Shown: positions 1-8,318 of the stretch, one piece after another
Layout: every line of letters starts with the position of its first letter
How positions within the stretch are numbered: position 1 is the first letter of the stretch
Assembly (NCBI RefSeq): GCF_019468465.1
Contig: NZ_CP080519.1
Location: forward strand, 9,727,001 to 9,791,000
Source: Amycolatopsis sp. DSM 110486
GTDB taxonomy: Bacteria > Actinomycetota > Actinomycetes > Mycobacteriales > Pseudonocardiaceae
Direction: 5' to 3'
DNA length: 64,000 nucleotides
The notes under the pieces: model-generated
Databases searched by the model: none
The model's input: the letters and a program-made list of their open reading frames with translations, nothing else
What the model was told of the DNA's origin: nothing
Translations under genes and position numbers: made by a program

Positions 1-107
1 GCCCCTCTCATCCCCCACGGATGAGGCCGCGTCGCTCGGTCGGCGGCGACGATGCTCGCGGACACGACCGGAGCCCGTGATGCGTCGTGACGGAGCTGGA
101 GGCAGGG

Positions 108-1508
108 ATGACATCGACAGCCATCGAGCCGCCGCGGGCGGACGTCCTCGTGATTTTCGGGATCACCGGCGACCTGGCGAAGGTGATGACCTTCCGTTCG
201 CTCTACCGCCTCGAGGCCCGCGGGCTGCTCGACTGCCCCGTCGTGGGGGTGGCCGCCGACGACTGGACACTCGATCAGCTCATCGAACGGGCCCGGTCGT
301 CGATCGAAGCGACCGGAGACCTCGACAAGGCGGTCTTCGAGCGGTTCGCCGCCAAGCTGTCCTACGTCAGCGGCGACTTCACCGACCCGGCCACCTACGA
401 GCGGGTCGGAACCGCGGTCAAGGGCGCCGCGACACCGGTGTTCTACCTGGAGATCCCGCCGTTCCTGTTCGCCCGAGTGGTCAAGGGACTGTCCGAAGCC
501 GGGCTGACCACCGGTGCCCGGCTCGTCATCGAGAAGCCGTTCGGCCACGACCAGCAGTCCGCCCGTGCGCTCGCTGATGAGCTGCACCAGTACGTCGACG
601 AGGCGCAGCTGTTCCGGGTCGACCACTACCTGGGGAAAATGGGGCTGCAGGAGATCCTCCACCTGCGTTTCGCCAACGCCGTTCTCGAGCCGCTGTGGAG
701 CCGCAACTACCTCGAGTGCGTGGAGATCACGATGGCGGAGAGCTTCGGCGTCGAGGACCGCGGTCATTTCTACGACCCGGTCGGCGCGTTGCGCGACGTC
801 GTCGTCAACCACCTGATGCAGGTGGTGGCGGCCGCCGCGATGGAGCCGCCGTCGCGGGGCGACCCGGTGACCCTCAAGGAGTCGCAGGTCGGTCTGTTCC
901 GAGCGGTGGTGGAAGCGAATCCGGCCCACTACGTGCGCGGGCAATACCGCGGCTACCTCGACATCGACGGCGTTCCCCGCGACTCGGCCACCGAGACGTT
1001 CGCGGCGCTGCGGCTCGACATCGAGAACTGGCGCTGGGCCGGCGTGCCGTTTTTCATCCGGACCGGCAAGCGGCTGCCGGTGACGCAGACCGAGCTGCGG
1101 CTGGTGTTCAAGCGCCCGCCCAAGCTGGGTTTCGGGCTCGTCGGACACGCGGCGCAGCCGAACCAGCTCGTCCTGAGGCTCGACCCGTCGACCGGGGTCC
1201 GGATCCAGGTCGACGCGTTCCGCGCGGACGTGGCCCGCATCGCGCCGATCGAGCTCGACATGGAGTTCGCGGACGAGGGCGGCGAGGGCCCGACACCGTA
1301 CGAGGTTCTGCTGCACGCGGCGATGATCGGGAACAGCACCCGGTTCTCCCGCCAGGACGGCGTCGAGGAGACCTGGCGGGTCATGCAGCCGCTGCTCGAC
1401 GCGCCGCCGCCGGTGCAGGCCTACGAACCCGGAACCTGGGGGCCGGCCGCGGCCGACCAGATCACGGCCGGGTTCGGCGGCTGGCGCACGCCCTGGACGT
1501 CCCGCTGA
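108..1508 (+). CDS. zwf: glucose-6-phosphate 1-dehydrogenase
   Basis: Oxidises glucose 6-phosphate to 6-phosphogluconolactone with NAD(P)+, the entry step of the oxidative pentose phosphate pathway in the cytosol. The 466-residue product shows the N-terminal dinucleotide-binding motif FGITGDLAK (residues 17-25), the IEKPFG loop near residue 141 and the substrate-binding signature RVDHYLGK near residue 170. It is a little shorter than typical family members (about 500). ATG at 108 is preferred because GGAGG lies five bases upstream at 98-102; an in-frame GTG at 87 would add seven residues without a comparable site. The gene stands alone and converges on ndh. The neighbouring GH15 enzyme could feed the same sugar pool, but that is inference. 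Confidence 0.95.
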   Translation: MTSTAIEPPRADVLVIFGITGDLAKVMTFRSLYRLEARGLLDCPVVGVAADDWTLDQLIERARSSIEATGDLDKAVFERFAAKLSYVSGDFTDPATYERVGTAVKGAATPVFYLEIPPFLFARVVKGLSEAGLTTGARLVIEKPFGHDQQSARALADELHQYVDEAQLFRVDHYLGKMGLQEILHLRFANAVLEPLWSRNYLECVEITMAESFGVEDRGHFYDPVGALRDVVVNHLMQVVAAAAMEPPSRGDPVTLKESQVGLFRAVVEANPAHYVRGQYRGYLDIDGVPRDSATETFAALRLDIENWRWAGVPFFIRTGKRLPVTQTELRLVFKRPPKLGFGLVGHAAQPNQLVLRLDPSTGVRIQVDAFRADVARIAPIELDMEFADEGGEGPTPYEVLLHAAMIGNSTRFSRQDGVEETWRVMQPLLDAPPPVQAYEPGTWGPAAADQITAGFGGWRTPWTSR

Positions 1509-1575
1509 CCAGGCTCGGCCGAGCCGCGCCGGTGGCCGGTCGCGACCCGAAGTGCTCCCGCGTCGGCCGTCCGCC

Positions 1576-2919
1576 TCAGGAACGGCCGGCCGACGTCGTG
1601 GAGTCGCCTCGGTCGAGAGAGATGTGCGGAGCGTCCGCCTCGTCGTCTCCCCAGACGATGCGGTGGGGTTTCGTGGACCACTCGACGATCGCGGCGTGGT
1701 CGCGCTCGAAATAGTCCCACGCCCACGACATGAAGGCGTCGACCCTGCTGTGCACCCCGCTCAGCAGCATCGCGTGGACCCCGAGCCAGGCGGCGAACGC
1801 GAGGGGCCCGTCGACCTGGTGCCGGTGCTTGCCGACCTCGGCGACGGCGGCGTTGCGGCCGATCATGGCCATGATGCCCTTGTCCTTGTAGTGGAACGGT
1901 TTCGCCGGCTGTCCGGCTCGCCGGCGCAGGATGTTGGCGGCGGCCCACTCGCCGGACTGCTGGGCCACGGAGCCCAGTTGCGGCAGCGTCCCTTTATTCC
2001 GCGCCGGGATGTTGGCGGCGTCTCCGATCGCGTACACGTCCGGGTGTCCGTCGACCGTCAGGTCGGGCAGCACGTCGACGCGCCCGCCACGACCGGTCCC
2101 GAGGCCGGCGGCGGCCTGCACCACGGGGGCCGCCGACTCGCCGCCGCCCCAGATGACGGTGCGGGTGCGGATGGCGGTGCCGTCGTCGAGCTCCACCCGG
2201 TCGGCGTGCACCGCCGCGACTCCCGTGTCGAGCCGGGGCTCGGCGCCGTGCTCGATGAGCCGCTTGTGCGCGTACTGGTGCGACCGGTGGGAAAAGGCGC
2301 CGAGCAGCCTGCTGCCGCGGTCGATCAGGAAGATCCGCCCGGAGGTCGGGATCCGCTCCATGGCCGCGAGGGCGGTCATCAGCTCGGTGAGCGCGCCGGT
2401 GATCTCGACGCCGGTCGGGCCGCCGCCCACGACGACGATGTCGAGGGCGTCCTCGCCGAGCCGTTTTTCCGAGACCTCCCGCACCAGGTCCTGCACGTGA
2501 AGCCGGAGCCGCACGGCGTCCGCCACCGAGTAGAGCGGGAACGCGTGCTCGGCGGCGCCCGGGACACCGAAGTACTCGGGCTGCGCGCCGGCCGCGATCA
2601 CCAGGTGTGATCCGCTGATCTTCTCGCCGCCGGACAAGGTCAGGCCGAGGCTCGCGATGTCGAGCTCCGTGACGCGCGCGGTGCGGATCTCGACCGTCGG
2701 GTGGTCGCGGAAGATCACCCGGTGCGGGCGCGCGATGTCTTCCGCGGGCAGCTGCGAAGTGGCGACCTGGTAGAGGAGTGGCTGGAACTGGTGGTAGTCG
2801 TTGCGGTCGACGAGGGTCACCCCGATGCCCTCGTCACCGAGGCGCCGGGCACACGCGACGCCCGCCAGCCCGCCGCCCAGCACCACGACGTTCCGGTTCC
2901 CGGTTCGCTGCTCGGTCAC
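1576..2919 (-). CDS. ndh: type II NADH dehydrogenase (NADH:quinone oxidoreductase)
   Basis: Single-subunit FAD enzyme that passes electrons from NADH to menaquinone at the cytoplasmic face of the membrane without proton pumping. The 447-residue product has two dinucleotide folds, VVLGGGLAG (12-20) and VVVGGGPTG (162-170), the FAD-phosphate motif YAIGD (296-300), and a C-terminal hydrophobic/amphipathic stretch of the kind that holds NDH-2 on the membrane. Its GTG start at 2919 overlaps the stop of the GH15 gene by four bases (GTGA), with GGAG eight bases upstream, so the two are probably translationally coupled. The frame stays open far upstream inside GH15, but that extension has no family similarity. 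Related pyridine nucleotide-disulphide oxidoreductases are the alternative. Confidence 0.92.
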   Translation of the reverse strand: MTEQRTGNRNVVVLGGGLAGVACARRLGDEGIGVTLVDRNDYHQFQPLLYQVATSQLPAEDIARPHRVIFRDHPTVEIRTARVTELDIASLGLTLSGGEKISGSHLVIAAGAQPEYFGVPGAAEHAFPLYSVADAVRLRLHVQDLVREVSEKRLGEDALDIVVVGGGPTGVEITGALTELMTALAAMERIPTSGRIFLIDRGSRLLGAFSHRSHQYAHKRLIEHGAEPRLDTGVAAVHADRVELDDGTAIRTRTVIWGGGESAAPVVQAAAGLGTGRGGRVDVLPDLTVDGHPDVYAIGDAANIPARNKGTLPQLGSVAQQSGEWAAANILRRRAGQPAKPFHYKDKGIMAMIGRNAAVAEVGKHRHQVDGPLAFAAWLGVHAMLLSGVHSRVDAFMSWAWDYFERDHAAIVEWSTKPHRIVWGDDEADAPHISLDRGDSTTSAGRS

Positions 2920-4775
2920 AGTGACAGCTCCGCCATGAAGTCGGACAGGATGATCCGGCTCGCCGCCTGGATCAGGGCGAGGTGGGAGAACGCCTGGGGG
3001 AAGTTGCCCAGGTGCCGTGCGCGGTCGACTTCGAACTCCTCCGCGTACAGGCCCAACGGCGACGCGATCCGCAGCAGGCGCTCCATCAGGCTGCTCGCCC
3101 GGTCCATTTCGCCCACCATCGCCAGCGCGGAGACCAGCCAGAACGAGCAGATGAGGAACGTGCCTTCCTTTCCGGACAGCCCGTCGTCGGTCTCGTCGGT
3201 CTTGTAGCGCAGGACGTAGCCGTTCTCGGTCAGCTCGTCGGCGATCGCGTCGACCGTCTTGCGCATGCGTTCGTCGGTACCCGGCAGGAAGCCGAACAGA
3301 GCCGCGAGCAGAGTCGAGGCGTCCAGCGCGTCGGTGTCGTAGTGCTGCCGGAACACGCCCCGTTCGCTCAGGCCGTGCTCGAGGATGTCCGCGCGGATCT
3401 CGTCCGCCGTCGTGCGCCACTGGCTCTCGAGCTTGCCGTCGTCGCGGATGTTCGCCAGCTTGGCGGCCCGGTCGAGCGCCACCCAGCCCATCAGCTTCGA
3501 CGACACGTAGTGCTGCGGCTTGCCGCGAGCCTCCCAGATGCCCTGGTCCGGCTCGCGCCACACCGCGGTCGCGGCCGCTGCCTGCGATTGGACGAGCGGC
3601 CACAGCCGGCGCGGCAGGTGCTTGCTCCTGGCGGTGTGCAGCAGAAGCGAGTCCAGAACCGCGCCGAAGACGTCGTTCTGGCGCTGGTCGAACGCACCGT
3701 TCCCGACGCGGACCGGCCGGGCGCCTTCGTAGCCGCCGAGATCGTCGCGAGTGGACTCGGCCAGATCCCGGCGTCCGTCGATGCCGTACATGATCTGCAG
3801 GCCGCCGTCGCTGTTCGGCTCGAGGTCGCCGACGAACTGCATGAAGTCGCCGGCTTCCCAGTCGAGGTTCAGGTAATGCAGCGCCTGGAGTGTGAACGTG
3901 GTGTCGCGGATCCAGGTGTAGCGGTAATCCCAGTTGCGCTCACCGCCCGGCGCCTCGGGCAACGACGTCGTCAGGGCCGCGACCGTCGCGCCGGTCGGCA
4001 TGTAGGTCAGGCCTTTGATGGTGAGCGCCGAGCGCTCGAGGGGAAGGCGCAGTGGGTGGTCCGGGATGCGGGCCCGGGAGAGCCAGCTGCGCCAGAACTG
4101 GACCGTCGCGTCGATCCGGGCCTGCGCCTCCGCGACGTCGGCCGGCGAGGCCAGCCCCTCGGCCCACGACAGCGCGCAGAACGCCTTGTCGCCCTTGGTG
4201 AGCACGTGCCGAGCCCGCGCGGTGCCACCTTCGATGCCGATGAGCATGTCCGTGCTCAGCCGGAAGGTCTGGCCGGCCCCGGTCGCGTCGGCGCGGTGAT
4301 CGTCGCCGACGATGGTCCAGACGGCAGGCTCCCGCCCGTAGTCAAACGCCGGCTCGCAGACCAGCTCGACCTCCAGCTCACCTTCGAGGCACTCGACGGT
4401 GCGCACGAGCAGGTGGTCGGCGTCGCTGTCGGCGGGTGGCCTCGTGTGGGGCGTGACCGTGTCGGGGCCGCGCCGGGGGCCCATCGTCAGGGCATCGTGG
4501 ACCAGCAGCCAGCCGCGGGGCGTGTGCCAGGTGGTGGTCATGACGTTGGTACCCGGCACGTAGGCGCGCGAGGTCGGCACGTTGATCCCGTAGGGACCGA
4601 ACCGGAAGGAGCCGGCTCCGCGGTCGAGCAGGTTGCCGAAGCTGCTCGGGGCGTCGAACGCGGGCACGCACAGCCAGTCGATGGACCCGTCCGGCGCCAC
4701 CAGGGCACCGGTGTGGCAGTCGGACAGGAACGCGTAGTCGGCGATCCGCGGGAAGGGCGAGGTCGTGGCGTTCAC
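2916..4775 (-). CDS. glycoside hydrolase family 15 protein (glucoamylase/trehalase-like)
   Basis: A 619-residue, apparently cytosolic GH15 enzyme, expected to release glucose from alpha-glucans or trehalose by inversion. Seen: an N-terminal beta-sandwich region starting with DGSIDWLC (29-36); then an (alpha/alpha)6 barrel with RNWDYRYTWIRD near residue 280 and a GIWEARG segment that carries the usual first catalytic Glu; and late in the protein the conserved FLICSFWL helix. No signal peptide is visible. The GTG start at 4775 is preceded by AAGGAG five bases upstream; the longer frame to 4850 starts with unrelated residues. It overlaps ndh by four bases. Proteins of this family often sit beside zwf in actinobacteria. 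Substrate (trehalose versus dextrin) cannot be decided from sequence alone. Confidence 0.88.
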   Translation of the reverse strand: MNATTSPFPRIADYAFLSDCHTGALVAPDGSIDWLCVPAFDAPSSFGNLLDRGAGSFRFGPYGINVPTSRAYVPGTNVMTTTWHTPRGWLLVHDALTMGPRRGPDTVTPHTRPPADSDADHLLVRTVECLEGELEVELVCEPAFDYGREPAVWTIVGDDHRADATGAGQTFRLSTDMLIGIEGGTARARHVLTKGDKAFCALSWAEGLASPADVAEAQARIDATVQFWRSWLSRARIPDHPLRLPLERSALTIKGLTYMPTGATVAALTTSLPEAPGGERNWDYRYTWIRDTTFTLQALHYLNLDWEAGDFMQFVGDLEPNSDGGLQIMYGIDGRRDLAESTRDDLGGYEGARPVRVGNGAFDQRQNDVFGAVLDSLLLHTARSKHLPRRLWPLVQSQAAAATAVWREPDQGIWEARGKPQHYVSSKLMGWVALDRAAKLANIRDDGKLESQWRTTADEIRADILEHGLSERGVFRQHYDTDALDASTLLAALFGFLPGTDERMRKTVDAIADELTENGYVLRYKTDETDDGLSGKEGTFLICSFWLVSALAMVGEMDRASSLMERLLRIASPLGLYAEEFEVDRARHLGNFPQAFSHLALIQAASRIILSDFMAELSL

Positions 4776-4847
4776 GGGGGCTCCTTCACATTCGTGACGC
4801 GCGAGGTCGCGGGCCTGCTTCGACGATCGATGGACCGGGCGGCGCGG

Positions 4848-4870
4848 CAATCACCTTTCGCAGGTGATTG
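4848..4870 (-). terminator. hairpin downstream of the truncated cyd genes
   Basis: Perfect nine-base arms at 4848-4856 and 4862-4870 with a five-base loop, placed between the stop of the cydB remnant and the GH15 start. There is no clear U tract on the minus strand, so this may be a weak terminator or a regulatory stem-loop. Confidence 0.4.
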
Positions 4871-4879
4871 CGGTACGGC

Positions 4880-5707
4880 TCAGCCGGCCTCGGTGTCGAC
4901 GATCCGGTCGGCGGCGTCCTCGACACCTTCCTCGGGGAGCAGCCGGCGCTGGTCAAGCACGTAGAGCAGCACGAAGCCCGGCAGCACGATCAGCACCGCC
5001 AGTCCCACGGCGACCAGCAACGTGATCAGGGTTCCGGTCGGTGCGGCCGCGGCGGAGACGGTGACGCTCTCCGGCAGCAGGTACGGCCACTGGGCGACAC
5101 CCCAGCTGAAGATGATGCAGGCGACCGCGACGACGGCGAGCACGCGCGCGCCGCGGGCCGCGCCGCGGACCAGCAGCACCAGGGCACCGAACCCGCTCAG
5201 GACGCTGAGCACGACAGGGGGCAACGCCCACGAGATCAACCGGTCGAAGACGTGCGGAGCCGAGGCGCTCAAGACGACGAAGCCGATCACGGCGACCACG
5301 GCCGCGGCGACGGCGCTCAGCACGGCGCGGCGGCGGAAGTAGCCCGCCAGATCGGTGTCACCGGCTCGCCGTGCGTCCCTGACGAGGTACACCGCCGCCA
5401 GGTAGGCCGCCAACACGACCGCCAGCCCACCTGTCACGAGCGAAGTCCGGTTGAGCCAGCTGCCCACCGGGTCGCCGGCCTTGCCCCCGGCCGGCACGCG
5501 ACCGGACGCGATACCGCCCGCGATCGCGCCGAAGCAGAAGGGCACGAGCACCGACGAGAGGGCGAACAAGCCACCGAAGACCCGCCGGAAGCGCACGGTG
5601 ACCACCGTCTTGCGGAACGCGAAACTCGCGCCGCGCAACACGATCCCGAAGGCCGCGATGGCCAGCGGGACGAACATCGTGTCGAGGCCTTGGACGACGG
5701 TCGACCG
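4880..5707 (-). pseudogene. cydB: cytochrome bd-type oxidase subunit II, C-terminal part (5' end deleted)
   Basis: From about 5707 the frame encodes the back two thirds of a CydB-family integral membrane protein: MFVPLAIAAFGIVLRG followed by ASFAFRK, then about six further hydrophobic helices and an acidic tail. Subunit II in the actinobacterial branch is normally about 330 residues and begins with two helices and a WEANHVWL-type motif. None of that is present here. The reading frame runs backwards directly into cydA sequence in a different frame. An ATG at 5677 would give a 265-residue fragment, but no ribosome site is evident. Loss of the N-terminal helices should prevent formation of a working oxidase. 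Confidence 0.8.
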
Positions 5708-6290
5708 GCCGGTGCTGCATCGCGTCGTTGAAAATCACCGCGAGCGGGTCGACGTCGACGATCTCGCCCTGCGCGTTCGCGGTGAACCCGGAGGGGGCGT
5801 TCATCCAGGCGTTCGCGGCGACCACGGAGATCGAGCCGAACACCCCGGCGAGGACGATCGGCACGCCGGTCCAGAAGTGTGTCCACGGTTTCAGCCGGCG
5901 CCAGCCGAAGATGTAGATCGCGACGAAGATCGCCTCGGTGAAGAAGAACAGCCCCTCGAACGCGAACGGCACGCCGAAGGCTTCGCCCCAGGTCCCCATG
6001 AAGTGCGGCCAGATCAGCCCGAACTCGAAACTCAGCACGGTCCCGGTCACCGCGCCCACCGCGAACGTCACGGCCATGTACTTCGACCACCGCTGCGCGA
6101 GCACCAGCGCGGCCCGGTCGTGGCGGCGCACCGCCCGATAGTTCGCGATCAGCGTCATGAACGCCCACGACACCCCGAGCGGCACCAGGATGATGTGGAA
6201 CCCGAGCGTGAACGCCATCTGCGAACGCGCCCAGGGCACGGGATTCACGGCGGCGGCCGCGTTCGCCAGACCGGTCAACGTCTCGCCCAC
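5708..6290 (-). pseudogene. cydA: cytochrome bd-type oxidase subunit I, N-terminal part (3' end deleted)
   Basis: The first 190 or so residues of CydA are intact: GFHIILVPLG with the axial haem histidine (His32), the acidic pair Glu112 and Glu119 of the proton/haem region, and about five membrane helices ending near NAWMNAPSGF. At about 5705 the sequence crosses into cydB in another frame, so the quinone loop, the second half of the haem pocket and the remaining helices are missing. GTG at 6290 is chosen for the AGGGG five bases upstream. CydA is normally about 450 residues, so roughly 1 kb spanning the end of cydA and the start of cydB appears lost. A collapsed assembly is possible. Confidence 0.8.
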
Positions 6291-6429
6291 GATCACCCCT
6301 GCCCGCTTGCCCGTGCACCGGCCCCAGCCGCTCGGAGGGTTCGCCGGTTGTAGCGATGCCCCCGATCGCGGCGGGGCGGAAACTGCGGCTGCCGCCCGCA
6401 GTCGACAGCCGGCACGGCAGAATTCGGGG

Positions 6430-6786
6430 GTGACAAATCTGATCGAGATGAGTGAGCGCGAGTACTTCGCCTTCTTCGCCAAGCGCACCGGCATGTTCAT
6501 CGGCCGGACGACGCTCAGCGGAACGACTGCCTTCATGGCGGGTTATAACCACGCTGCCAGCCGACACGGCGGGCCTGGCCTGGATGGTTGGCGCGAGTGG
6601 CTGATGGCGAACCATGAGGTCAGTCGCAACCTCGCCTGGCAAGCCCAGATCGAGCAGATCGCCCTTCCGGATCGGCAGGGCGGGACCGTCCTCACGCCCG
6701 AGCAGGAAGCACATGTTCTCGAGGTGCTCTTCGAGTTGCTCGACGAGTTTCTCGCCGAACGGGAGAGCTCTGCTTCACAGGCTTGA
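6430..6786 (+). CDS. hypothetical protein, 118 residues
   Basis: I do not recognise this family. The product is a soluble, mixed-charge small protein with two aromatic-rich helices in the first half (EREYFAFFAKRTGMFIG; later GWREWLMAN) and a C-terminal acidic helix, ending DEFLAERE. Codon use looks coding and the frame is distinct from its neighbours. GTG at 6430 is taken as the start; ATG at 6448 is an alternative, and neither has a strong ribosome site. It is divergent from the cydA remnant, 139 bases away, and convergent with the small membrane-protein array. Confidence 0.6.
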   Translation: MTNLIEMSEREYFAFFAKRTGMFIGRTTLSGTTAFMAGYNHAASRHGGPGLDGWREWLMANHEVSRNLAWQAQIEQIALPDRQGGTVLTPEQEAHVLEVLFELLDEFLAERESSASQA

Positions 6787-6920
6787 CGCATCACCTGGTA
6801 GTTCGGATGGCCTCGCTTCCACGATGGCGAATTCGACAGGTCGTCGCGGCGGCGCTGGTCAAGGTGCTGGTGTCGGGACTGTCGCGAAGCGTTGGCCCGC
6901 CGCGCCGGCGCCGAACAGGG

Positions 6921-7280
6921 TCAGTGCGACGCGAACCCCACCGCGTCGTGCAACCGCGAACGCCGCGTGCCCGAAGCCGGGCGCGCGGGCGGGCGTTCCT
7001 CCGTCGGCGGCGCGTAGGTCGCGCCCGCCACGATCTCCTCCGCCATCCCGTACAGCAGCGGCAACGCGCCGGCCACCACCGCGCCCGTGCGGTTGATGTG
7101 CGAGACGCCCGGCACGATCGCCTCGGCGTGGGTGTTGATGCGCCGCAGGGTGTCCGCGCAGTCCTCCAGGTTCGTGGCGATGCGGGCGAGCAGGCCGCCG
7201 ACCCAGAACAAGTACACCGCGAGGCCCGCGATGAGCAAGACGATGTCGACGACGGTCAGCACGATCAGGGTGGTGGTCAC
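6921..7280 (-). CDS. small single-helix membrane protein, fifth of five (119 residues)
   Basis: Unrecognised family. One N-terminal membrane helix (about residues 5-27) is followed by a helical region with conserved small residues (NLEDCADTLRRINTH, then a less polar segment) and a Pro-rich basic tail. GTG at 7280 has AAAGG seven bases upstream and overlaps the stop of the preceding gene by four bases (GTGA). It is the last gene of the run that starts with coxM. The overall plan (one helix, then a 50-residue amphipathic stretch) is shared with the four genes before it, so diverged paralogues are likely. Function is unknown; the position suggests a membrane role linked to the CO dehydrogenase cluster. 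Confidence 0.7.
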   Translation of the reverse strand: MTTTLIVLTVVDIVLLIAGLAVYLFWVGGLLARIATNLEDCADTLRRINTHAEAIVPGVSHINRTGAVVAGALPLLYGMAEEIVAGATYAPPTEERPPARPASGTRRSRLHDAVGFASH

Positions 7281-7552
7281 GATTTCACCTTTCCGAGCAC
7301 ACGGCCGAGGAACAGGTGGTGTTGCAGGCCCTCGGCGAGCACGGCGTCGACGCGCGTGGCCGTGACGGGGATCAGGTCGGTGTGCTGCGTGTTGTCGGCG
7401 GCGCCGTGCAGCGTGTCGCGGATGCCCGCGACCCGGCGGTCGATCACCTTCACGTAGCGGATGAGCAGGCTCAGCAGAGCCACCACCACGAGGATCACCA
7501 CGAACCCGGCGGCGATGGCGATCCACCACAACGTCTCGTCCTGTGTGGACAC
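7277..7552 (-). CDS. small single-helix membrane protein, fourth of five (91 residues)
   Basis: N-terminal membrane helix (about residues 9-31, Trp-Trp start and valine-rich core), then a basic RYVKVIDRRVAG segment and an amphipathic tail. The positive residues after the helix predict a cytoplasmic C-terminus. The GTG start at 7552 lies five bases after the previous gene, and the stop overlaps the next start (GTGA). No homologous function is recognised. Grouped with its neighbours by size, order and a shared helix-plus-coil plan. Confidence 0.72.
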   Translation of the reverse strand: MSTQDETLWWIAIAAGFVVILVVVALLSLLIRYVKVIDRRVAGIRDTLHGAADNTQHTDLIPVTATRVDAVLAEGLQHHLFLGRVLGKVKS

Positions 7553-7557
7553 CCGGA

Positions 7558-7800
7558 TCAGCCTCCCAGCCGCTCACGGCCGCGCCGCAGACCGGCGACG
7601 ATGACCTCGGCGTGGTCGATGGTGGTGCGCAGCTCGGCCAGCGGCGCGGTGTTGCGTTCGGCCGCCTTGAGCTCGTCGTCGATGAGCGGCGCGGCCCGGC
7701 CGATGGAGCGCGCGAGCGCCAGGATCGGCACCACGAGCGCCACCACGACGAGCACGATGACGACCCCGATCGAAAACCCGATGATCCAGCCCGTGGTCAC
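7558..7800 (-). CDS. small single-helix membrane protein, third of five (80 residues)
   Basis: Begins MTTGWIIGFSIGVVIVLVVV, a clean membrane helix to about residue 28, then a short helical tail with ERNTAPLAELRTTIDHAE. That tail resembles the AEETAPVPAALG stretch of the next protein upstream in the operon, which supports a common origin. It is vaguely like DUF948-type membrane proteins with one helix and a coiled tail. No catalytic residues are visible. Spaced 13 bases after the preceding gene and five before the following one. Confidence 0.72.
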   Translation of the reverse strand: MTTGWIIGFSIGVVIVLVVVALVVPILALARSIGRAAPLIDDELKAAERNTAPLAELRTTIDHAEVIVAGLRRGRERLGG

Positions 7801-7813
7801 GACACTCCCCCTC

Positions 7814-8041
7814 TCACACCGACTCGCAGAAGTCGCGCACCGGCTTGAGGTTCGCGTTGACCGAGCCCAGCGCGGCGGGCACGGGCGCGGTCTCCTCCGC
7901 GATAACGCGCACGCCGCCCAGCACGCTGCCGAGCGTGCGGCGGACGTGGCGCAGGTGCAGGATCACGCGGAGCAGGCCGACGGCGGCGAACAGGATGATC
8001 AGCGCGCTGATGGCCAGGGTGGCCCAGGCGGCGGCAGGCAT
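7814..8041 (-). CDS. small single-helix membrane protein, second of five (75 residues)
   Basis: Membrane helix at about residues 6-27, then a basic LHLRHVRRTLG hinge and a tail containing AEETAPVPAALG and one Cys near the C-terminus (DFCESV). ATG at 8041 lies 12 bases after the preceding gene. The tail motif recurs in the neighbours (AGQLEPVPEALA upstream, ERNTAPLAELR downstream). The protein is too small to be an enzyme; a role as membrane anchor, assembly factor or scaffold is inference from position only. Confidence 0.72.
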   Translation of the reverse strand: MPAAAWATLAISALIILFAAVGLLRVILHLRHVRRTLGSVLGGVRVIAEETAPVPAALGSVNANLKPVRDFCESV

Positions 8042-8053
8042 GGCGGAACTCCT

Positions 8054-8308
8054 TCAGCCCAGCAGTTTCGCGACGCTGCCGGCGTACCGGGTCGCGCCGA
8101 CGGCCACTTCGCCGATGGTGCGGTCGGTGCGCGCGAGCGCCTCCGGGACGGGTTCGAGCTGCCCCGCGAGGCGCACGCCGCCCACGAGGATGTCGTCGGC
8201 CGCGGCGCGGATCCGCTCGACGGCGGCCAGCACGCGGTTGAGCAGGGCGATCACCACGGGCAGCACCACGAACAGCAGCACGGCGTTGCCGATCCACCAC
8301 AGGACCAC
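8054..8308 (-). CDS. small single-helix membrane protein, first of five (84 residues)
   Basis: Starts MVLWWIGNAVLLFVVLPVVI, a membrane helix of about 22 residues, then an Ala-rich amphipathic helix with AGQLEPVPEALA and a weakly hydrophobic end. It follows coxG by ten bases in the same direction, so it is almost certainly cotranscribed with the CO dehydrogenase genes. No known domain is recognised. This is the head of a five-gene run with the same architecture. Confidence 0.72.
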   Translation of the reverse strand: MVLWWIGNAVLLFVVLPVVIALLNRVLAAVERIRAAADDILVGGVRLAGQLEPVPEALARTDRTIGEVAVGATRYAGSVAKLLG

Positions 8309-8318
8309 GGTTGCCTCC

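Noticed and set aside
1512..1525. Palindrome GGCTCGGCCGAGCC between zwf and ndh as a terminator
   Set aside because: There is no loop between the arms and no U tract, so it is not a convincing terminator; GC-rich palindromes of this size are common by chance.
2982..4964. A 660-codon open frame on the plus strand opposite the GH15 gene
   Set aside because: Arg/Gly/Ala-rich product with no domain; a GC-rich shadow of a well-supported minus-strand gene. The same applies to long frames opposite the cox, carboxylase and Rhs genes, for example 10062-12494 (+) and 48722-51655 (+).
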